A stretch of DNA of 64,000 nt from Thermococcus aggregans (GTDB lineage Archaea; Methanobacteriota_B; Thermococci; Thermococcales; Thermococcaceae), in the NCBI RefSeq assembly GCF_024022995.1, contig NZ_CP099582.1, positions 868,001 to 932,000 on the forward strand. The letters run 5' to 3'. This document shows positions 17,085 to 28,482 of this stretch, one piece after another. Within the stretch, counting starts at the first letter, position 1, and each line of letters begins with the position of its first letter. Under the pieces are notes generated by a model. That model saw only the letters and a program-made list of their open reading frames with translations. It made no database searches and was not told the origin of the DNA. Position numbers and translations under genes: made by a program.

Positions 17085-17576
17085 TCACCCAAGTTCTATT
17101 AGTGGTTGGCCTGTATCAACGGTGTCGCCTTCTTTCACGAGGATCTTCTTCACAACACCATCCTTCGGCGAAGGAATCTCATTCTCCATCTTCATAGCCT
17201 CTAAAACAAGCAACCCCTGACCAACCTTAACCTGCTCACCCTCCCTCACAAGAATCCTCAATACTTTGCCAGGCATGGGCGCAGTGACCACATTCTCACC
17301 AGCCGCCGGTGCCGGAGCCGCTGCTTCAACAGGCGCCGAAGGAGTTGAAGCCGAAACAGAAGGAGATGAAACAGAAGACACACTCACAGGTTGAGCTGGC
17401 ACTTGTTGAGCAGGCGCTTGAAGTGCTTCCATTGGAATTCCAAGGTCTTTCGCTTCAACTTCATAGCTCTCTCCTTCAAAGCTGACTTTGAATTTTCCCC
17501 CACCAAGTTCTTCAACTTCAACCTCATAAGGAACTCCATCAACGATGACCTTAACTTTACCTTTCATTATCACCAT
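17085..17576 (-). CDS. mmdC: Biotin carboxyl carrier subunit
   Basis: Carries the carboxyl group from the carboxyltransferase to the membrane beta subunit. 163 residues: an N-terminal domain (KGKVKVIVDGVPYEVEVEEL), a Pro/Ala/Ser linker (about 55-90, PAQQVPAQPVSVSSVSS), and a biotinyl domain with the site EAMKMENEIPSP, the biotinylated lysine being near residue 128. The linker is of the flexible type found in such carriers. Start overlaps the stop of the preceding gamma/delta gene by 7 bases; MVIMKG offers two possible ATGs 9 bases apart. Confidence 0.93.
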   Translation of the reverse strand: MVIMKGKVKVIVDGVPYEVEVEELGGGKFKVSFEGESYEVEAKDLGIPMEALQAPAQQVPAQPVSVSSVSSPSVSASTPSAPVEAAAPAPAAGENVVTAPMPGKVLRILVREGEQVKVGQGLLVLEAMKMENEIPSPKDGVVKKILVKEGDTVDTGQPLIELG

Positions 17577-17956
17577 GCCCCCATTTCATAATTGAAATTC
17601 TCAACTTCTTCAAGTTGGGATTGGATACCATACAAACGCCAGGCATCGGAAGGCTTTTTCTTAAATGGCAAAGGCCTAAGTTGGGCATTCTTTTCTGCTA
17701 TGTAAGCCAAAATCGCGGCTGTAATTACTGCAAGCTTCTTTGGTTCAATTGAAGGCTTCTCTTCAACTTTTACTTCTACCTTCTCTTCTTTTGGTTTAGG
17801 AGCAGCTTCAGCAGGTTTTGCCCTTTCGATTAATGCCCTCTCAAGATAGCCGATCCCGTACATTGCCAGGGCTAGTATTGAAAGCACTAGGAAAACTACT
17901 GTAACACCTAAAATAGTAATATAAAGGCCCTCAAGAAAGAACTCCCACGTGACCAT
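17570..17956 (-). CDS. Decarboxylase gamma/delta (OadG-like) membrane subunit
   Basis: A 128-residue subunit that anchors and assembles the sodium-pumping decarboxylase. ATG 17956 is chosen because GAGGTG lies 7 bases before it. One N-terminal membrane helix (GLYITILGVTVVFLVLSILA), a charged Ala/Pro/Lys-rich linker (PAEAAPKPKEEKVEVKVEEK), then a second segment (LAVITAAILAYIAEKNAQL) which resembles the OadG C-terminal domain. Sits between the alpha subunit and the biotin carrier. Confidence 0.8.
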   Translation of the reverse strand: MVTWEFFLEGLYITILGVTVVFLVLSILALAMYGIGYLERALIERAKPAEAAPKPKEEKVEVKVEEKPSIEPKKLAVITAAILAYIAEKNAQLRPLPFKKKPSDAWRLYGIQSQLEEVENFNYEMGAW

Positions 17957-17967
17957 TTTTTTGCACC

Positions 17968-19536
17968 TCACAGTGGAATGTTTCCATGCTTCTTTGGTGG
18001 AAGCTTCACGCGCTTGCTTTCCAATGCCTCTAACGCCATGATTATCTTTCCTCTCGTTTCTGCTGGGTCAATCACGTCATCAATGTAACCCCTGCTTGCA
18101 GCAACGTATGGGTTGGCAAATTTCTCTCTATACTCTCTAATCTTCTCTTGTCTGACTTTTTCTGGGTCTTCTGCACTGGCGATTTCTTTCCTAAAGATGA
18201 TGTTTGCTGCTCCTTCTGGTCCCATAACAGCTATCTCAGCTGTCGGCCAAGCGAACACGAAGTCTGCTCCAAGGTGCTTTGAACCCATTGCCAAGTAGGC
18301 TCCACCATAGGCCTTTCTTAAAATGACCGTAACCATTGGAACAGTTGCTTCTGAATAAGCGTAAAGCACCTTTGCACCGTGCCTTATGATTCCTCCATAT
18401 TCTTGCTGGACTCCCGGGAGATAACCGGGAACATCAACGAGCGTTACTATTGGAATGTTGAAGGCATCACAGGTTCTAACAAACCTTGCTATCTTATCGG
18501 AGCTGTCTATGTCAAGAACTCCCGCAAGGTGAATTGGGTTGTTTGCTACAATTCCAACAGTTTGACCGTTCATTCTTCCAAATCCGACGACGGCATTTGG
18601 AGCGAAGTACGGAAGTATTTCGAGGAAGTCTGGGTTTCCGTTAGCGTCTCTGTCCACTATCTCGTAGATAACCTGCCTAACGTCATAACCCTTGTTGGGA
18701 TCGTCTGGGACTATCTCATAGAGCCTATCGCTCTTTCTGAAGGGTGGATCGTTGGTTGGGTACCTTGGTGGCTTTTCCATGTTGTTTGATGGTAGGTAGC
18801 TTAGTAGTCTTCTTATGAGCATTAAAACTTCCTCATCGCTCTTGCCTATTAAATGGGCTTGTCCGCTCTTTTGAGCGTGAACCATTGCGCCACCGAGCTG
18901 AATTGGAGAGACTTCAACTCCAGTAACTGCCTTTACCACCTGGGGACCTGTGATAAACATGAAGCTTGCAGGGTTGTCAACCATGAGAATGAAATCACCT
19001 ATTGCTGGGCTGTAAACTGCTCCACCTGCACATGGACCCATGATAGCTGTAATTTGCGGGACAACACCGCTGAGAATTGTGTTCATTTTAAAGATTTCAC
19101 CATAGCCCTTGAGCGCGTCAACACCCTCTTGAATTCTTGCTCCACCGGAATCGTTGAGTCCTATCACTGGAGCTCCAGCTTCTAAAGCCAGCTCCATGAT
19201 GCGCTTTATCTTTGCCGCGTGCATTTCTCCAAGAGAACCACCCATAACAGTGAAATCCTGAGCATAAACGAAAACCAATCTGCCATCGATGGTTCCATAT
19301 CCCGTTATTACTCCATCCGCAGGCAGTTCCATCTTATCAAGGCCAAACTCTGTCCCGCGGTGCTTAACGAACATTCCTATTTCCACAAAGCTTCCCGGGT
19401 CAAGGAGTTTCTCGATTCTTTCTCTTGCTGTGAGTTTCCCTTTTTCATGCTGCTTTGCTATTTTGTCTTCTCCACCCATTTTGAGAATCCTCTCTTTCTT
19501 TTCATAGAGTTCCTTCACTTTCTCCTCCATGCTCAT
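17968..19536 (-). CDS. mmdA: Methylmalonyl-CoA decarboxylase alpha subunit (carboxyltransferase)
   Basis: Transfers the carboxyl group of methylmalonyl-CoA (possibly propionyl-CoA carboxylase in reverse) to biotin. 522 residues of the crotonase-like carboxyltransferase fold, with two halves: ARERIEKLLDPGSFVEIG at the N-terminus, LNDSGGARIQEGVDALKGYG and MGPCAGGAVYSPAIGDFI in the first half, and VTLVDVPGYLPGVQQEYGGI with ILRKAYGGAYLAMGSKHLGA in the second. ATG 19536 is chosen for its GGGGG site; an ATG at 19557 would be almost leaderless, given a TATA box (CTTTTAAAGG) near 19590. First gene of the operon. Confidence 0.93.
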   Translation of the reverse strand: MSMEEKVKELYEKKERILKMGGEDKIAKQHEKGKLTARERIEKLLDPGSFVEIGMFVKHRGTEFGLDKMELPADGVITGYGTIDGRLVFVYAQDFTVMGGSLGEMHAAKIKRIMELALEAGAPVIGLNDSGGARIQEGVDALKGYGEIFKMNTILSGVVPQITAIMGPCAGGAVYSPAIGDFILMVDNPASFMFITGPQVVKAVTGVEVSPIQLGGAMVHAQKSGQAHLIGKSDEEVLMLIRRLLSYLPSNNMEKPPRYPTNDPPFRKSDRLYEIVPDDPNKGYDVRQVIYEIVDRDANGNPDFLEILPYFAPNAVVGFGRMNGQTVGIVANNPIHLAGVLDIDSSDKIARFVRTCDAFNIPIVTLVDVPGYLPGVQQEYGGIIRHGAKVLYAYSEATVPMVTVILRKAYGGAYLAMGSKHLGADFVFAWPTAEIAVMGPEGAANIIFRKEIASAEDPEKVRQEKIREYREKFANPYVAASRGYIDDVIDPAETRGKIIMALEALESKRVKLPPKKHGNIPL

Positions 19537-19668
19537 AAGAGTTTCCCCCATAACCATTGGTTAACTAATTTGTAGTTTGTAAACCCCTTTAAAAGGATTT
19601 TCATGGCTATAAAATGCCCAGAAGGATACATGCACACAGAATAAAAAGGATGAAATATGGAAAAAGAT

Positions 19669-20091
19669 TCAGAGATGAGCTATTGGGGTTTCAGCACCAC
19701 AGGCTTCACACTTCAAGAAGTGGAAGCGCTCTTTCTTGACAATCTTTGTATCTGGTGAACCACATACGGGACAGATAACGTACTCTTTGAGGTACTTCTT
19801 CATTTTGTTGGCTATGAGATATGGCGTAAAGCGTCCCTGAAGGATTACTCTCCTTCCCTCTAAAACACCTGCCGTAGCAACTTCCCTCAAGATAAACTTA
19901 AGCAGGTGATTTGGATCTCTGTTCATAGCTTCAGCAATGTCCCTAAAGTTCTCGATTATTGTTTTGTTGCCTTCAATTGTTACGGCAGCAGCAGGAACCT
20001 CAAATCTTGATTCATGATGCTTGACATTCTCTGGAAGTTCTTCATAAGCTTTCTCCAAAAGCTTCTCGTAATCATAATAATCGTACTCCAT
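19669..20091 (-). CDS. eif2b: Translation initiation factor aIF2 subunit beta
   Basis: Subunit of the aIF2 heterotrimer that brings Met-tRNAi to the small ribosomal subunit. 140 residues from ATG 20091, four bases after GAGGTGAG. It has an N-terminal helix ([16 protein letters not shown]), the central alpha-beta domain ([20 protein letters not shown]) and a C-terminal zinc ribbon with two Cys-x2-Cys pairs (CPVCG and CEACGAE). Placed just downstream of mcm and gins23, an order also known from Pyrococcus. Confidence 0.96.
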   Translation of the reverse strand: MEYDYYDYEKLLEKAYEELPENVKHHESRFEVPAAAVTIEGNKTIIENFRDIAEAMNRDPNHLLKFILREVATAGVLEGRRVILQGRFTPYLIANKMKKYLKEYVICPVCGSPDTKIVKKERFHFLKCEACGAETPIAHL

Positions 20092-20136
20092 TTTTCTCAC
20101 CTCGCTATAGGTTCTAACTTCACCTTATTAACCTTT

Positions 20137-23100
20137 TCACAAGACTTTGTAATAGCCTGACCGCGGTTCGTATATCATTGAATTGGCTTTAAGCTCTTCC
20201 AGTATCTTCTCAACCTCGCTCTTTCCAATTCCATGTTTGCTTGCCTCTTTTATTATTTCTTCCCTTGGAGCCCCGTAGTCTTCCAGGTCTTGGAGCTCCT
20301 TTATTATGCTGAGGATTCTATCCATCTTATTGATCTTCTTTGATGATTTTCCGACCTCCAAGATGCTGACGTCTATGTTTCCTTCCTCGTCCATCGCGGT
20401 CTTTCTTAGAGTGTATTCCATAAGCTCAATAGCCGCCCTAGCATCTTCTTTTGTAACTATTTCACTCAGCCTCATTTTTGCATGCGCTTCACTGAGCCTT
20501 ATGAGAGCCTCAAGCTGTCTTGCGGTAATTGGAATTGGTTTGACTCCATCATCACTGCCGCCTCTTCCTATTGTTTTTCTCATCTTGACGTAGTAGCGCT
20601 TAATTTCTTCCATGGCTTCTTTACTGAGCACAGGCTTAATGTTCTTCCTAGCGTAAGCGATATACTTTTTGAGAAGGTCAGGAGGTATTTTCGGGGCAAC
20701 GGCTTCTGCTTCACCTTTCCTAACATTGAGTATATGCTCAGCTATCTCTGCATCTAGTTTTTCATCTGGCTCATCGAGAAGAACAAAGATAAGATCAAAC
20801 CTGCTTAAAAGAGTTGGGGGCAAATCAACTTGCTCTGGGAGGGGCTTCATTCTGTTGAACCTTCCATACTTTGGATTTGCGGCTGCTATAACCGTCGTCC
20901 TTGCGTTTAACGTTGCCGTAATTCCCGCTTTTGAAATGCTTACTGTGTTGTGGAGAACCAGTCCGTGGGAGACAAAGAGATGATATGGCTCGACGGTTAC
21001 ATCGTAGACCCATTTCCAGCGGTCATTAGGCAGTTCCTCGATTTTTGTAACTCTGAGGAAGCGCAGGTTGCCTTCGACAATAGCCTTAATCTCTCCAAGT
21101 TTTTTCTCAGCTTTTCTCAGTTTTTCGTTCGCGAGTTCAATCAGTGCTTTAACGGTTTCCTCATGTTTACGTTTGAGTCTGTAGAGCACGGTTGAATAGG
21201 GAATGTTTATTCTTTTGGACAATTCTCTCACCGTTACGAAACCTCTTATCCTTTCAACATCTCTTCTTTCAATCGCACCTTTGAGTTCGGCAATCTTTTC
21301 CTCTGCCTTCTTTACGTATTCCTGCACTCTCTCCCTGTTCGCGTTTTGTCCCGCTTTTATGTTGTTTGTTAGACCACCATCATTTATGTGGAGTGAATTG
21401 AGAACCGCTCTTAGCTCCTCAAGAACTTCTGTAGGGATAACATCGCGGTAGTTGCGCTTCCTCCGGGAGGTCTTGATAAGCTGTTCTATCCTTGTTATCC
21501 TGGGGTCATCGCCAACAATCTCGGCAAAGCGCTCAATATCCTCCGTACCGCTCACAATGACCTTGTAGTAAGTAGTCTTTCCACGCCTCTCCTCAAAGAT
21601 GTACGAGTATATGCCAAGGCTTAGCAAGACGTCCTGGAGATCCTCTGCCATCGCCTTTGATGATGTCGTGAAGCCAACCCTGTATTTATCGACGAATCCG
21701 TCTCCTTTGAAGAAAGCATTGAGGAAGGCTTTCTTTGCCCTCTCATCAGCTCCCAGGATTTTTGTTGGAAGTCTCTTTCTCCGAGCTGGCCGTTCATTGC
21801 TCTTCTCAGGAAATACCTCCGGAAACTCCTCCTTGAGTTTTAGGTAAAAGTCTTTTGAAATTGTCCGAACTGTGTAGAGCTTCTTTTCACCTGGCCTTTC
21901 CCTTGTTTGGATATCGTATTTGACGCCAAGTTTCTTGAGAACTCCTTTAAATTCCTCAACAATTCTCTTGTCAGTGTTTGTGAATCCAACCTCGTAGTAG
22001 CCGTTTGATGGATTGGCATAGGTGAACCCCTCCGAGAGGAGGAAGCCAAGGAACTTCGCTGTTGGTTCGTCGAGGTTCTTCCCTCCCATTTGGGGGTAGC
22101 GCCTAACCGCAAGTGCGAGGTCATCGGGCCTGATTTTTTCAGCAGGTTTCTTCCTGATTTTTCCGTTCTCCCAGACCATAATCGGGTGCTCCGGTGTTAC
22201 GGTTATTTCCCTGCCGTTCGAGAACTTCAGCCTTATAAACTTCTCCGGGGCCTTATGTCTGCTCACGCGGTCAGCCTTGACCCTAACTATTTCTTTACTT
22301 TCAAGGTCGTAGGCGAGTAGCTCTATGTCATCAACCGGCAGGATCTCCGTGTTCTTGCCGAGAATTACTTTATCGCGGTTGGCTTCAATGAGTGAATCCA
22401 CCAGCTCGCCTATTTTCACCTTCCTGCCATCCGCAAGGAGGATCTCGAAGTCGTGGTGATAGCTCTGCTGCTCAAGAGCCTCGTGGATAGAGCTCCTATC
22501 CCTGTCGCTCATCTTATCAATCTCATCTATACATGCTACTCCCATATCGGCCAAGACAAGTACTCCAGCTTCTAAAACCCACGAGCCGGTGAGCTCGTCG
22601 CGCACAGCGGCAGCGGTAAGCCCCGCGGCGCTTGAACTCTTACCACTTGTATAAATCGCCCTTGGCGCTAAATTCGCCACATAACGGAGGAGCTGGCTGT
22701 TGTGGACAAAAATGTCGTTGGCGATGAAGTTGTGGTGCTCTGGGACCTGAAGGTCATAGACCCACTCGTGCTCTGGCTTGTACTCTTCAATCTCCGCTAC
22801 CCTGTCCCAGAAGATGTCTGACTCTTCAAGAAGTTTCCTGAGGTGTTCATCTTCTGTTTTGGGAACTATTTTTGGTTCATTTTCTTTCCTCGGCACGGCT
22901 ATAAAGTCGCCCACTCTAAGCTCTTTCGCCTTCCTCGTCTTGAACTGCCCGTTTTCAAAGGTAAAGAACGGGTGGGTTGGAGTTACACGGATCTCACGCC
23001 TGCTCGCGGTCTTTATCCTGAACATCCTCTCCGGAGCTGTTCTCTTCCAAGCGATGTTTGCTCTGGCCTTCTTGACCTTCAACGTTTTCGCATCGAGGGC

Positions 23101-24255
23101 ATAAAGTTCGAGATCAATAGGTGCATAGAAGCCATCATCAACCCTTCCAAGCTTCCCTTCCGCCTTGGCTCTCTCAATAGCCTCTTCGATTACTTCACCA
23201 ATCTCTCTCAAGCTTCCATCGGCGAGGAGAACCTTCGTGTGATAATCAACGCACTTAGCAACACCTGGGTCTCCAACGAGCAAAACGTGGCTTTCTCCTC
23301 TTAGTCTTGTCCCATCAGGGAGTTGCTTTGTGTTGCCACCAAATAAAGCAAGAGCAATGCCAAGTTTTTCCTTTCTCATGCCGTAAATAGCCGGAGCAAT
23401 CGAATCAACTATAACATCGACAATGTCCTTCCTTTTTGCAAGCTCTTTAATCTTCTGCTCATCCTCTGGGGTTATTTCAAGCTCTTCTATCTCTTTGCTT
23501 AGCTGCTCTACGTAGTTCGCCTCTATTATTTTCCTAAATATCGGTCTCTTGTCCTTTTGCTCCAGAACAACCCTCAAAATTCCAGTTATAATGACCCTAT
23601 CTCCTGGAAGAGCGATATCTACAAGGTCATCAAGCAAAATCACGTCAACAAAACGTGGCATTTGCCCACCTTTAAGGCTCTCAGGCCTGTCTTGAAGTCT
23701 AAAGCTCTGAAAGTTAAGAAAAGTGCTCTTGTCAACATCAAGCTCAATGTTCCTGCTTCCGCAGGCTTCACACTTGTTGGGCTTTACTAACGCTGCATAC
23801 GGCTTTTGGAGCCTTACCATCTCATGCCCGCAGTCCTTGCAGATGTAAACCGCTCTGGAAACAAAGGGCTTAACCTCGGTCATTCTTGTTATTATCCCCT
23901 CGACCTGGATGAATTTGTTTATGTGCTCACTCCCAAGCTCTTTCACAAGATAGCTCTTTGGCAAACCATAGAAGCGGGCGTGAATTGGAAGGGGCTCTTT
24001 TCTGAAAAAGTCCTCCTGAAGGACTATTTGAATAGCATCCTCAGCTGCCAAGATGACTTCTTCAGGATTATCTATAAGCTCTCCCGCAAGTTCGGGATCA
24101 AAGGCGTTTAAATGCTCCCAGTTTATTGCAATATGTCTTCTAGGTATAACGGTCAGCACGTCTCTTATTTCATCTAAGTAAACCTTATTCCCATTATCAT
24201 CGGTGTACTCCCGGATGAATTTAACAAACCTCTCAATCATCTCCTCTTTATCCAT
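20137..24255 (-). CDS. mcm: Replicative helicase MCM with two inteins
   Basis: Hexameric 3'-5' helicase of the archaeal replication fork. The open frame codes for 1372 residues; removing two inteins leaves 681, the normal MCM length. N-terminal domain with a zinc finger (Cys near 139, 142, 162, 165); AAA+ core with Walker A GDPGVAK-S (split between Lys334 and Ser520 by intein 1), Walker B ACIDEIDKM (about 574-582), sensor-1 VIAAANPKYG (about 1122) and arginine finger LLSRFDLIF (about 1150); winged helix at the C-terminus. Intein 1 is residues 335-519, intein 2 residues 598-1103. It overlaps gins23 by one base at the junction (24255), and transcription runs gins23, mcm, aIF2-beta. Confidence 0.97.
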   Translation of the reverse strand: MDKEEMIERFVKFIREYTDDNGNKVYLDEIRDVLTVIPRRHIAINWEHLNAFDPELAGELIDNPEEVILAAEDAIQIVLQEDFFRKEPLPIHARFYGLPKSYLVKELGSEHINKFIQVEGIITRMTEVKPFVSRAVYICKDCGHEMVRLQKPYAALVKPNKCEACGSRNIELDVDKSTFLNFQSFRLQDRPESLKGGQMPRFVDVILLDDLVDIALPGDRVIITGILRVVLEQKDKRPIFRKIIEANYVEQLSKEIEELEITPEDEQKIKELAKRKDIVDVIVDSIAPAIYGMRKEKLGIALALFGGNTKQLPDGTRLRGESHVLLVGDPGVAKCVDYHTKVLLADGSLREIGEVIEEAIERAKAEGKLGRVDDGFYAPIDLELYALDAKTLKVKKARANIAWKRTAPERMFRIKTASRREIRVTPTHPFFTFENGQFKTRKAKELRVGDFIAVPRKENEPKIVPKTEDEHLRKLLEESDIFWDRVAEIEEYKPEHEWVYDLQVPEHHNFIANDIFVHNSQLLRYVANLAPRAIYTSGKSSSAAGLTAAAVRDELTGSWVLEAGVLVLADMGVACIDEIDKMSDRDRSSIHEALEQQSYHHDFEILLADGRKVKIGELVDSLIEANRDKVILGKNTEILPVDDIELLAYDLESKEIVRVKADRVSRHKAPEKFIRLKFSNGREITVTPEHPIMVWENGKIRKKPAEKIRPDDLALAVRRYPQMGGKNLDEPTAKFLGFLLSEGFTYANPSNGYYEVGFTNTDKRIVEEFKGVLKKLGVKYDIQTRERPGEKKLYTVRTISKDFYLKLKEEFPEVFPEKSNERPARRKRLPTKILGADERAKKAFLNAFFKGDGFVDKYRVGFTTSSKAMAEDLQDVLLSLGIYSYIFEERRGKTTYYKVIVSGTEDIERFAEIVGDDPRITRIEQLIKTSRRKRNYRDVIPTEVLEELRAVLNSLHINDGGLTNNIKAGQNANRERVQEYVKKAEEKIAELKGAIERRDVERIRGFVTVRELSKRINIPYSTVLYRLKRKHEETVKALIELANEKLRKAEKKLGEIKAIVEGNLRFLRVTKIEELPNDRWKWVYDVTVEPYHLFVSHGLVLHNTVSISKAGITATLNARTTVIAAANPKYGRFNRMKPLPEQVDLPPTLLSRFDLIFVLLDEPDEKLDAEIAEHILNVRKGEAEAVAPKIPPDLLKKYIAYARKNIKPVLSKEAMEEIKRYYVKMRKTIGRGGSDDGVKPIPITARQLEALIRLSEAHAKMRLSEIVTKEDARAAIELMEYTLRKTAMDEEGNIDVSILEVGKSSKKINKMDRILSIIKELQDLEDYGAPREEIIKEASKHGIGKSEVEKILEELKANSMIYEPRSGYYKVL
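20947..22464 (-). other. MCM intein 2 (506 residues, LAGLIDADG endonuclease)
   Basis: Self-splicing protein insert between EALEQQ and TVSISKAG of MCM. It starts with Ser598 (SYHHDFEILLADGRKVKIGE, block A), has block B REITVTPEHPIMVW, two LAGLIDADG-type motifs (FLGFLLSEGFTY near 735 and FLNAFFKGDGFVD near 844) and ends with VYDVTVEPYHLFVSHGLVL then HN, followed by extein Thr. Both homing motifs keep an acidic residue, so the endonuclease may be active. A segment near 1005-1030 (VTVRELSKRINIPYSTVLYR) looks like a helix-turn-helix, a less common extra in inteins. Confidence 0.93.
22699..23253 (-). other. MCM intein 1 (185 residues, mini-intein in the P-loop)
   Basis: Insert between Lys334 and Ser520 in the Walker A motif. 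Begins CVDYHTKVLLADGSLREIGE, has block B SRREIRVTPTHPFFTF and ends WVYDLQVPEHHNFIANDIF then VHN before extein Ser. At 185 residues it has no room for a homing endonuclease, and none of the LAGLIDADG motifs is present, so it is a mini-intein that can splice but not spread by itself. Confidence 0.93.
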
Positions 24256-24749
24256 TACTTCTCACCCAGCCACTCATTTCTAAGTTGAGATATTTGGAGA
24301 TATATTCTCCTTTCCTCCAACGATAGTCTGCTTAGGATTTCTAAGCTGCCGGGTCTGAATATTATCGCATTGATTATTTTACTGAAGCGAAGCCTCTTGA
24401 GGTACTGGTACTTTCTCTTTAAATTGGAAAGCTTGGTCATTTTGGCATTTAGAACTTCTACATCAACGTCTGGTCTATTTCTTACGTAGTTCTCAAGGTA
24501 GTAGATATAGAATTCCGCCCTCTCATACAGCCCTTCTGGAATAGCCGTTATGGGCTCGCTGTTTTTCTCTTCGTTTATAACGTTCTCAAGCTCACGGATA
24601 ATCTTCTCGCTCTCATCTATAATCTCAACTATGCCGCTCTCCCATAGTTCTTTAGCCTTCCAATCCTCAACTAACAGCGTATCCCCCACTTTCCAGCTAC
24701 CAAATGATTTTAACACCTTAACCGGGATCAATGCCCTGCCAACCAGCAT
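24255..24749 (-). CDS. gins23: GINS complex subunit Gins23
   Basis: Part of the archaeal GINS tetramer, which binds MCM and the Cdc45/GAN protein to form the active helicase. 164 residues. The N-terminal strand domain is VGRALIPVKVLKSFGSWKVG followed by TLLVEDWKAKEL, and the rest is helical (RKYQYLKRLRFSKIINAIIF). Weak similarity is the rule in this family; assignment as Gins23 rather than Gins15 rests on its position directly before mcm, as in Pyrococcus furiosus, and on the strand domain coming first. The stop shares one base with the mcm start. Confidence 0.85.
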   Translation of the reverse strand: MLVGRALIPVKVLKSFGSWKVGDTLLVEDWKAKELWESGIVEIIDESEKIIRELENVINEEKNSEPITAIPEGLYERAEFYIYYLENYVRNRPDVDVEVLNAKMTKLSNLKRKYQYLKRLRFSKIINAIIFRPGSLEILSRLSLEERRIYLQISQLRNEWLGEK

Positions 24750-24860
24750 TACCTTTCACCCTCTCCTCGCATAGATTGTTGATGACCTGACTTATTAAGC
24801 TTTAGCCCACGAAGATAAAAACTATAAATTCACACCCTAAGTATAGAGAGGTGAGTAAAA

Positions 24861-25373
24861 ATGCTGATAGGGATAATGAGTGACACACATGATAACCTTC
24901 CGGCTATAGCAAAGGCTGTTGAGTTATTCAACAAGGAAAAGGTTGACCTTGTTCTCCATGCAGGTGATTATGTAGCACCTTTCGTCAAAAAAGAACTTTC
25001 AAAGCTAAATGCACCCTTAAAAGGGGTCTTCGGAAACAATGATGGAGAAAGAGAAGGTCTCAAAAGGGCAATTGACATAGAGGATGAGATACTCGAGCTG
25101 GAAGCAGATGGCCTTAAAATCGTCCTTCTGCACGGCACGAACGAGAAGATAGTCGAGGCATTTATAAGAAGCCAGCTTTACGACGTTGTAATAAGGGGGC
25201 ATACCCATAAATATGAGATAAGGGAAACCGGAAGGAGCATAGTTCTTAACCCAGGTGAAGTTTGCGGATACGTCACGGGAGTAAAAAGCGTAGCGTTCTT
25301 GGACACGAGAAACAGGGAAATAAGAATAGTAAACCTTGACACGGGAGAACCGCTTGGCTTTATGAGCCTCTGA
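24861..25373 (+). CDS. YfcE/MJ0936-type phosphodiesterase
   Basis: A 170-residue calcineurin-like phosphoesterase with two metal ions. Motifs in order: IMSDTHDN (Asp, His), VLHAGDYV, VFGNNDGE, LLHGT and RGHTHKYE, then a closing VVLNPGE-like stretch (IVLNPGEVCGY). This full set matches the MJ0936/YfcE family, which hydrolyses phosphodiesters in vitro; the physiological substrate is unknown. Good GAGGTGAG site before ATG 24861. Followed after 34 bases by an unknown gene that overlaps rtcA. Confidence 0.92.
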   Translation: MLIGIMSDTHDNLPAIAKAVELFNKEKVDLVLHAGDYVAPFVKKELSKLNAPLKGVFGNNDGEREGLKRAIDIEDEILELEADGLKIVLLHGTNEKIVEAFIRSQLYDVVIRGHTHKYEIRETGRSIVLNPGEVCGYVTGVKSVAFLDTRNREIRIVNLDTGEPLGFMSL

Positions 25374-25407
25374 AAAGAATATAAGAACAAAAAGCAAAGG
25401 GAAAATC

Positions 25408-27592
<2,185 letters not shown>

Positions 27593-27593
27593 G

Positions 27594-28439
27594 TTACTCT
27601 TCCAGCTCCACCCCATAAACCTTTTTTGGGTTCTCCACGTGGATTTTGTATGCGGTTTCTTCACTCATAAGGCCTTGCTGAATAAATGCGAGTGTTCTCC
27701 TTGGGACGGTTTTTGGCCCTAAAACTGCCCCTGGCCTTCGTTTATCGTCTATGTAATCCGTCTCCATTAAAAACCTGTCACCCTGCATTAGGGCTTCCAT
27801 GAGAGCCTTTTTGCTTGCTAAAATTGATGGAAACACGCCAACTTCTTCCGCTACTTTCACCAGCGGAGGAGAGTAGTGCTTAACTACTTTATAGGGCTTT
27901 ATGCCGACTTTTTTGACTATTTCACCTAGCTCTCTAAACTTTTCTTCAGTAAAGCTCTCCGTATGGAGCTGAACTGCACAGTCCGCTTCTTTTGCCAATT
28001 CCATTCCATAAATCATGACCTCTATGCTTGCCTCCCATATTTCCTTGCTCACTTCATAATGCGGCCTTCCTATCTCACCTATTGCTATTGCTTTTCCCTC
28101 AAGGCAGAGCTTTTGTGCGTATTCTAATGATTTCATGACCTCATTTTTTGCGTATTCGATGCCTTTCTTTTCAGCTAGGTACGCAAATTCCGCGGGATGG
28201 ACTCCTACGACTGCAAATGCCTTAACGGGAGTTTCCTTATTTATCCTCTCCACTAGCTCAATATGGAAATCCATGGCTTTCATGAAGTCCTCTGCTTTAG
28301 TTCCACTAAAGCCGTAGTCATGAGCGCTCTTATAAACAACGTTCAGATGCGTTCCTCCAGCCCTGTGGAACTCCTTCACTGCCTCCAAGAAAAGCCCCTT
28401 AAATGGGTCAACATGAAAGTGATTATCAAATATTATCAT
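27594..28439 (-). CDS. TatD-related metal-dependent hydrolase
   Basis: A 281-residue TIM-barrel amidohydrolase of the TatD-like group found in archaea. ATG 28439 follows GGTGGTAGCG. Motifs: FDNHFHVDPF (metal-binding His-x-His at the N-terminus), VGVHPAEFAYLAEKKG, AIGEIGRPHYEVSKEIW (Glu), CAVQLHTESFTEEKF (His), VVKHYSPPLVKVAEE (His) and FLMETDYIDDKRRP (catalytic Asp). All metal ligands are present, so it should be active; TatD proteins are 3'-5' exonucleases in bacteria, but the archaeal group's substrate is not known. Convergent with rtcA, one base apart. Confidence 0.85.
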   Translation of the reverse strand: MIIFDNHFHVDPFKGLFLEAVKEFHRAGGTHLNVVYKSAHDYGFSGTKAEDFMKAMDFHIELVERINKETPVKAFAVVGVHPAEFAYLAEKKGIEYAKNEVMKSLEYAQKLCLEGKAIAIGEIGRPHYEVSKEIWEASIEVMIYGMELAKEADCAVQLHTESFTEEKFRELGEIVKKVGIKPYKVVKHYSPPLVKVAEEVGVFPSILASKKALMEALMQGDRFLMETDYIDDKRRPGAVLGPKTVPRRTLAFIQQGLMSEETAYKIHVENPKKVYGVELEE

Positions 28440-28482
28440 CGCTACCACCAAAAAGGTATAAGCGAGATAGTTTTAAAAGCCC

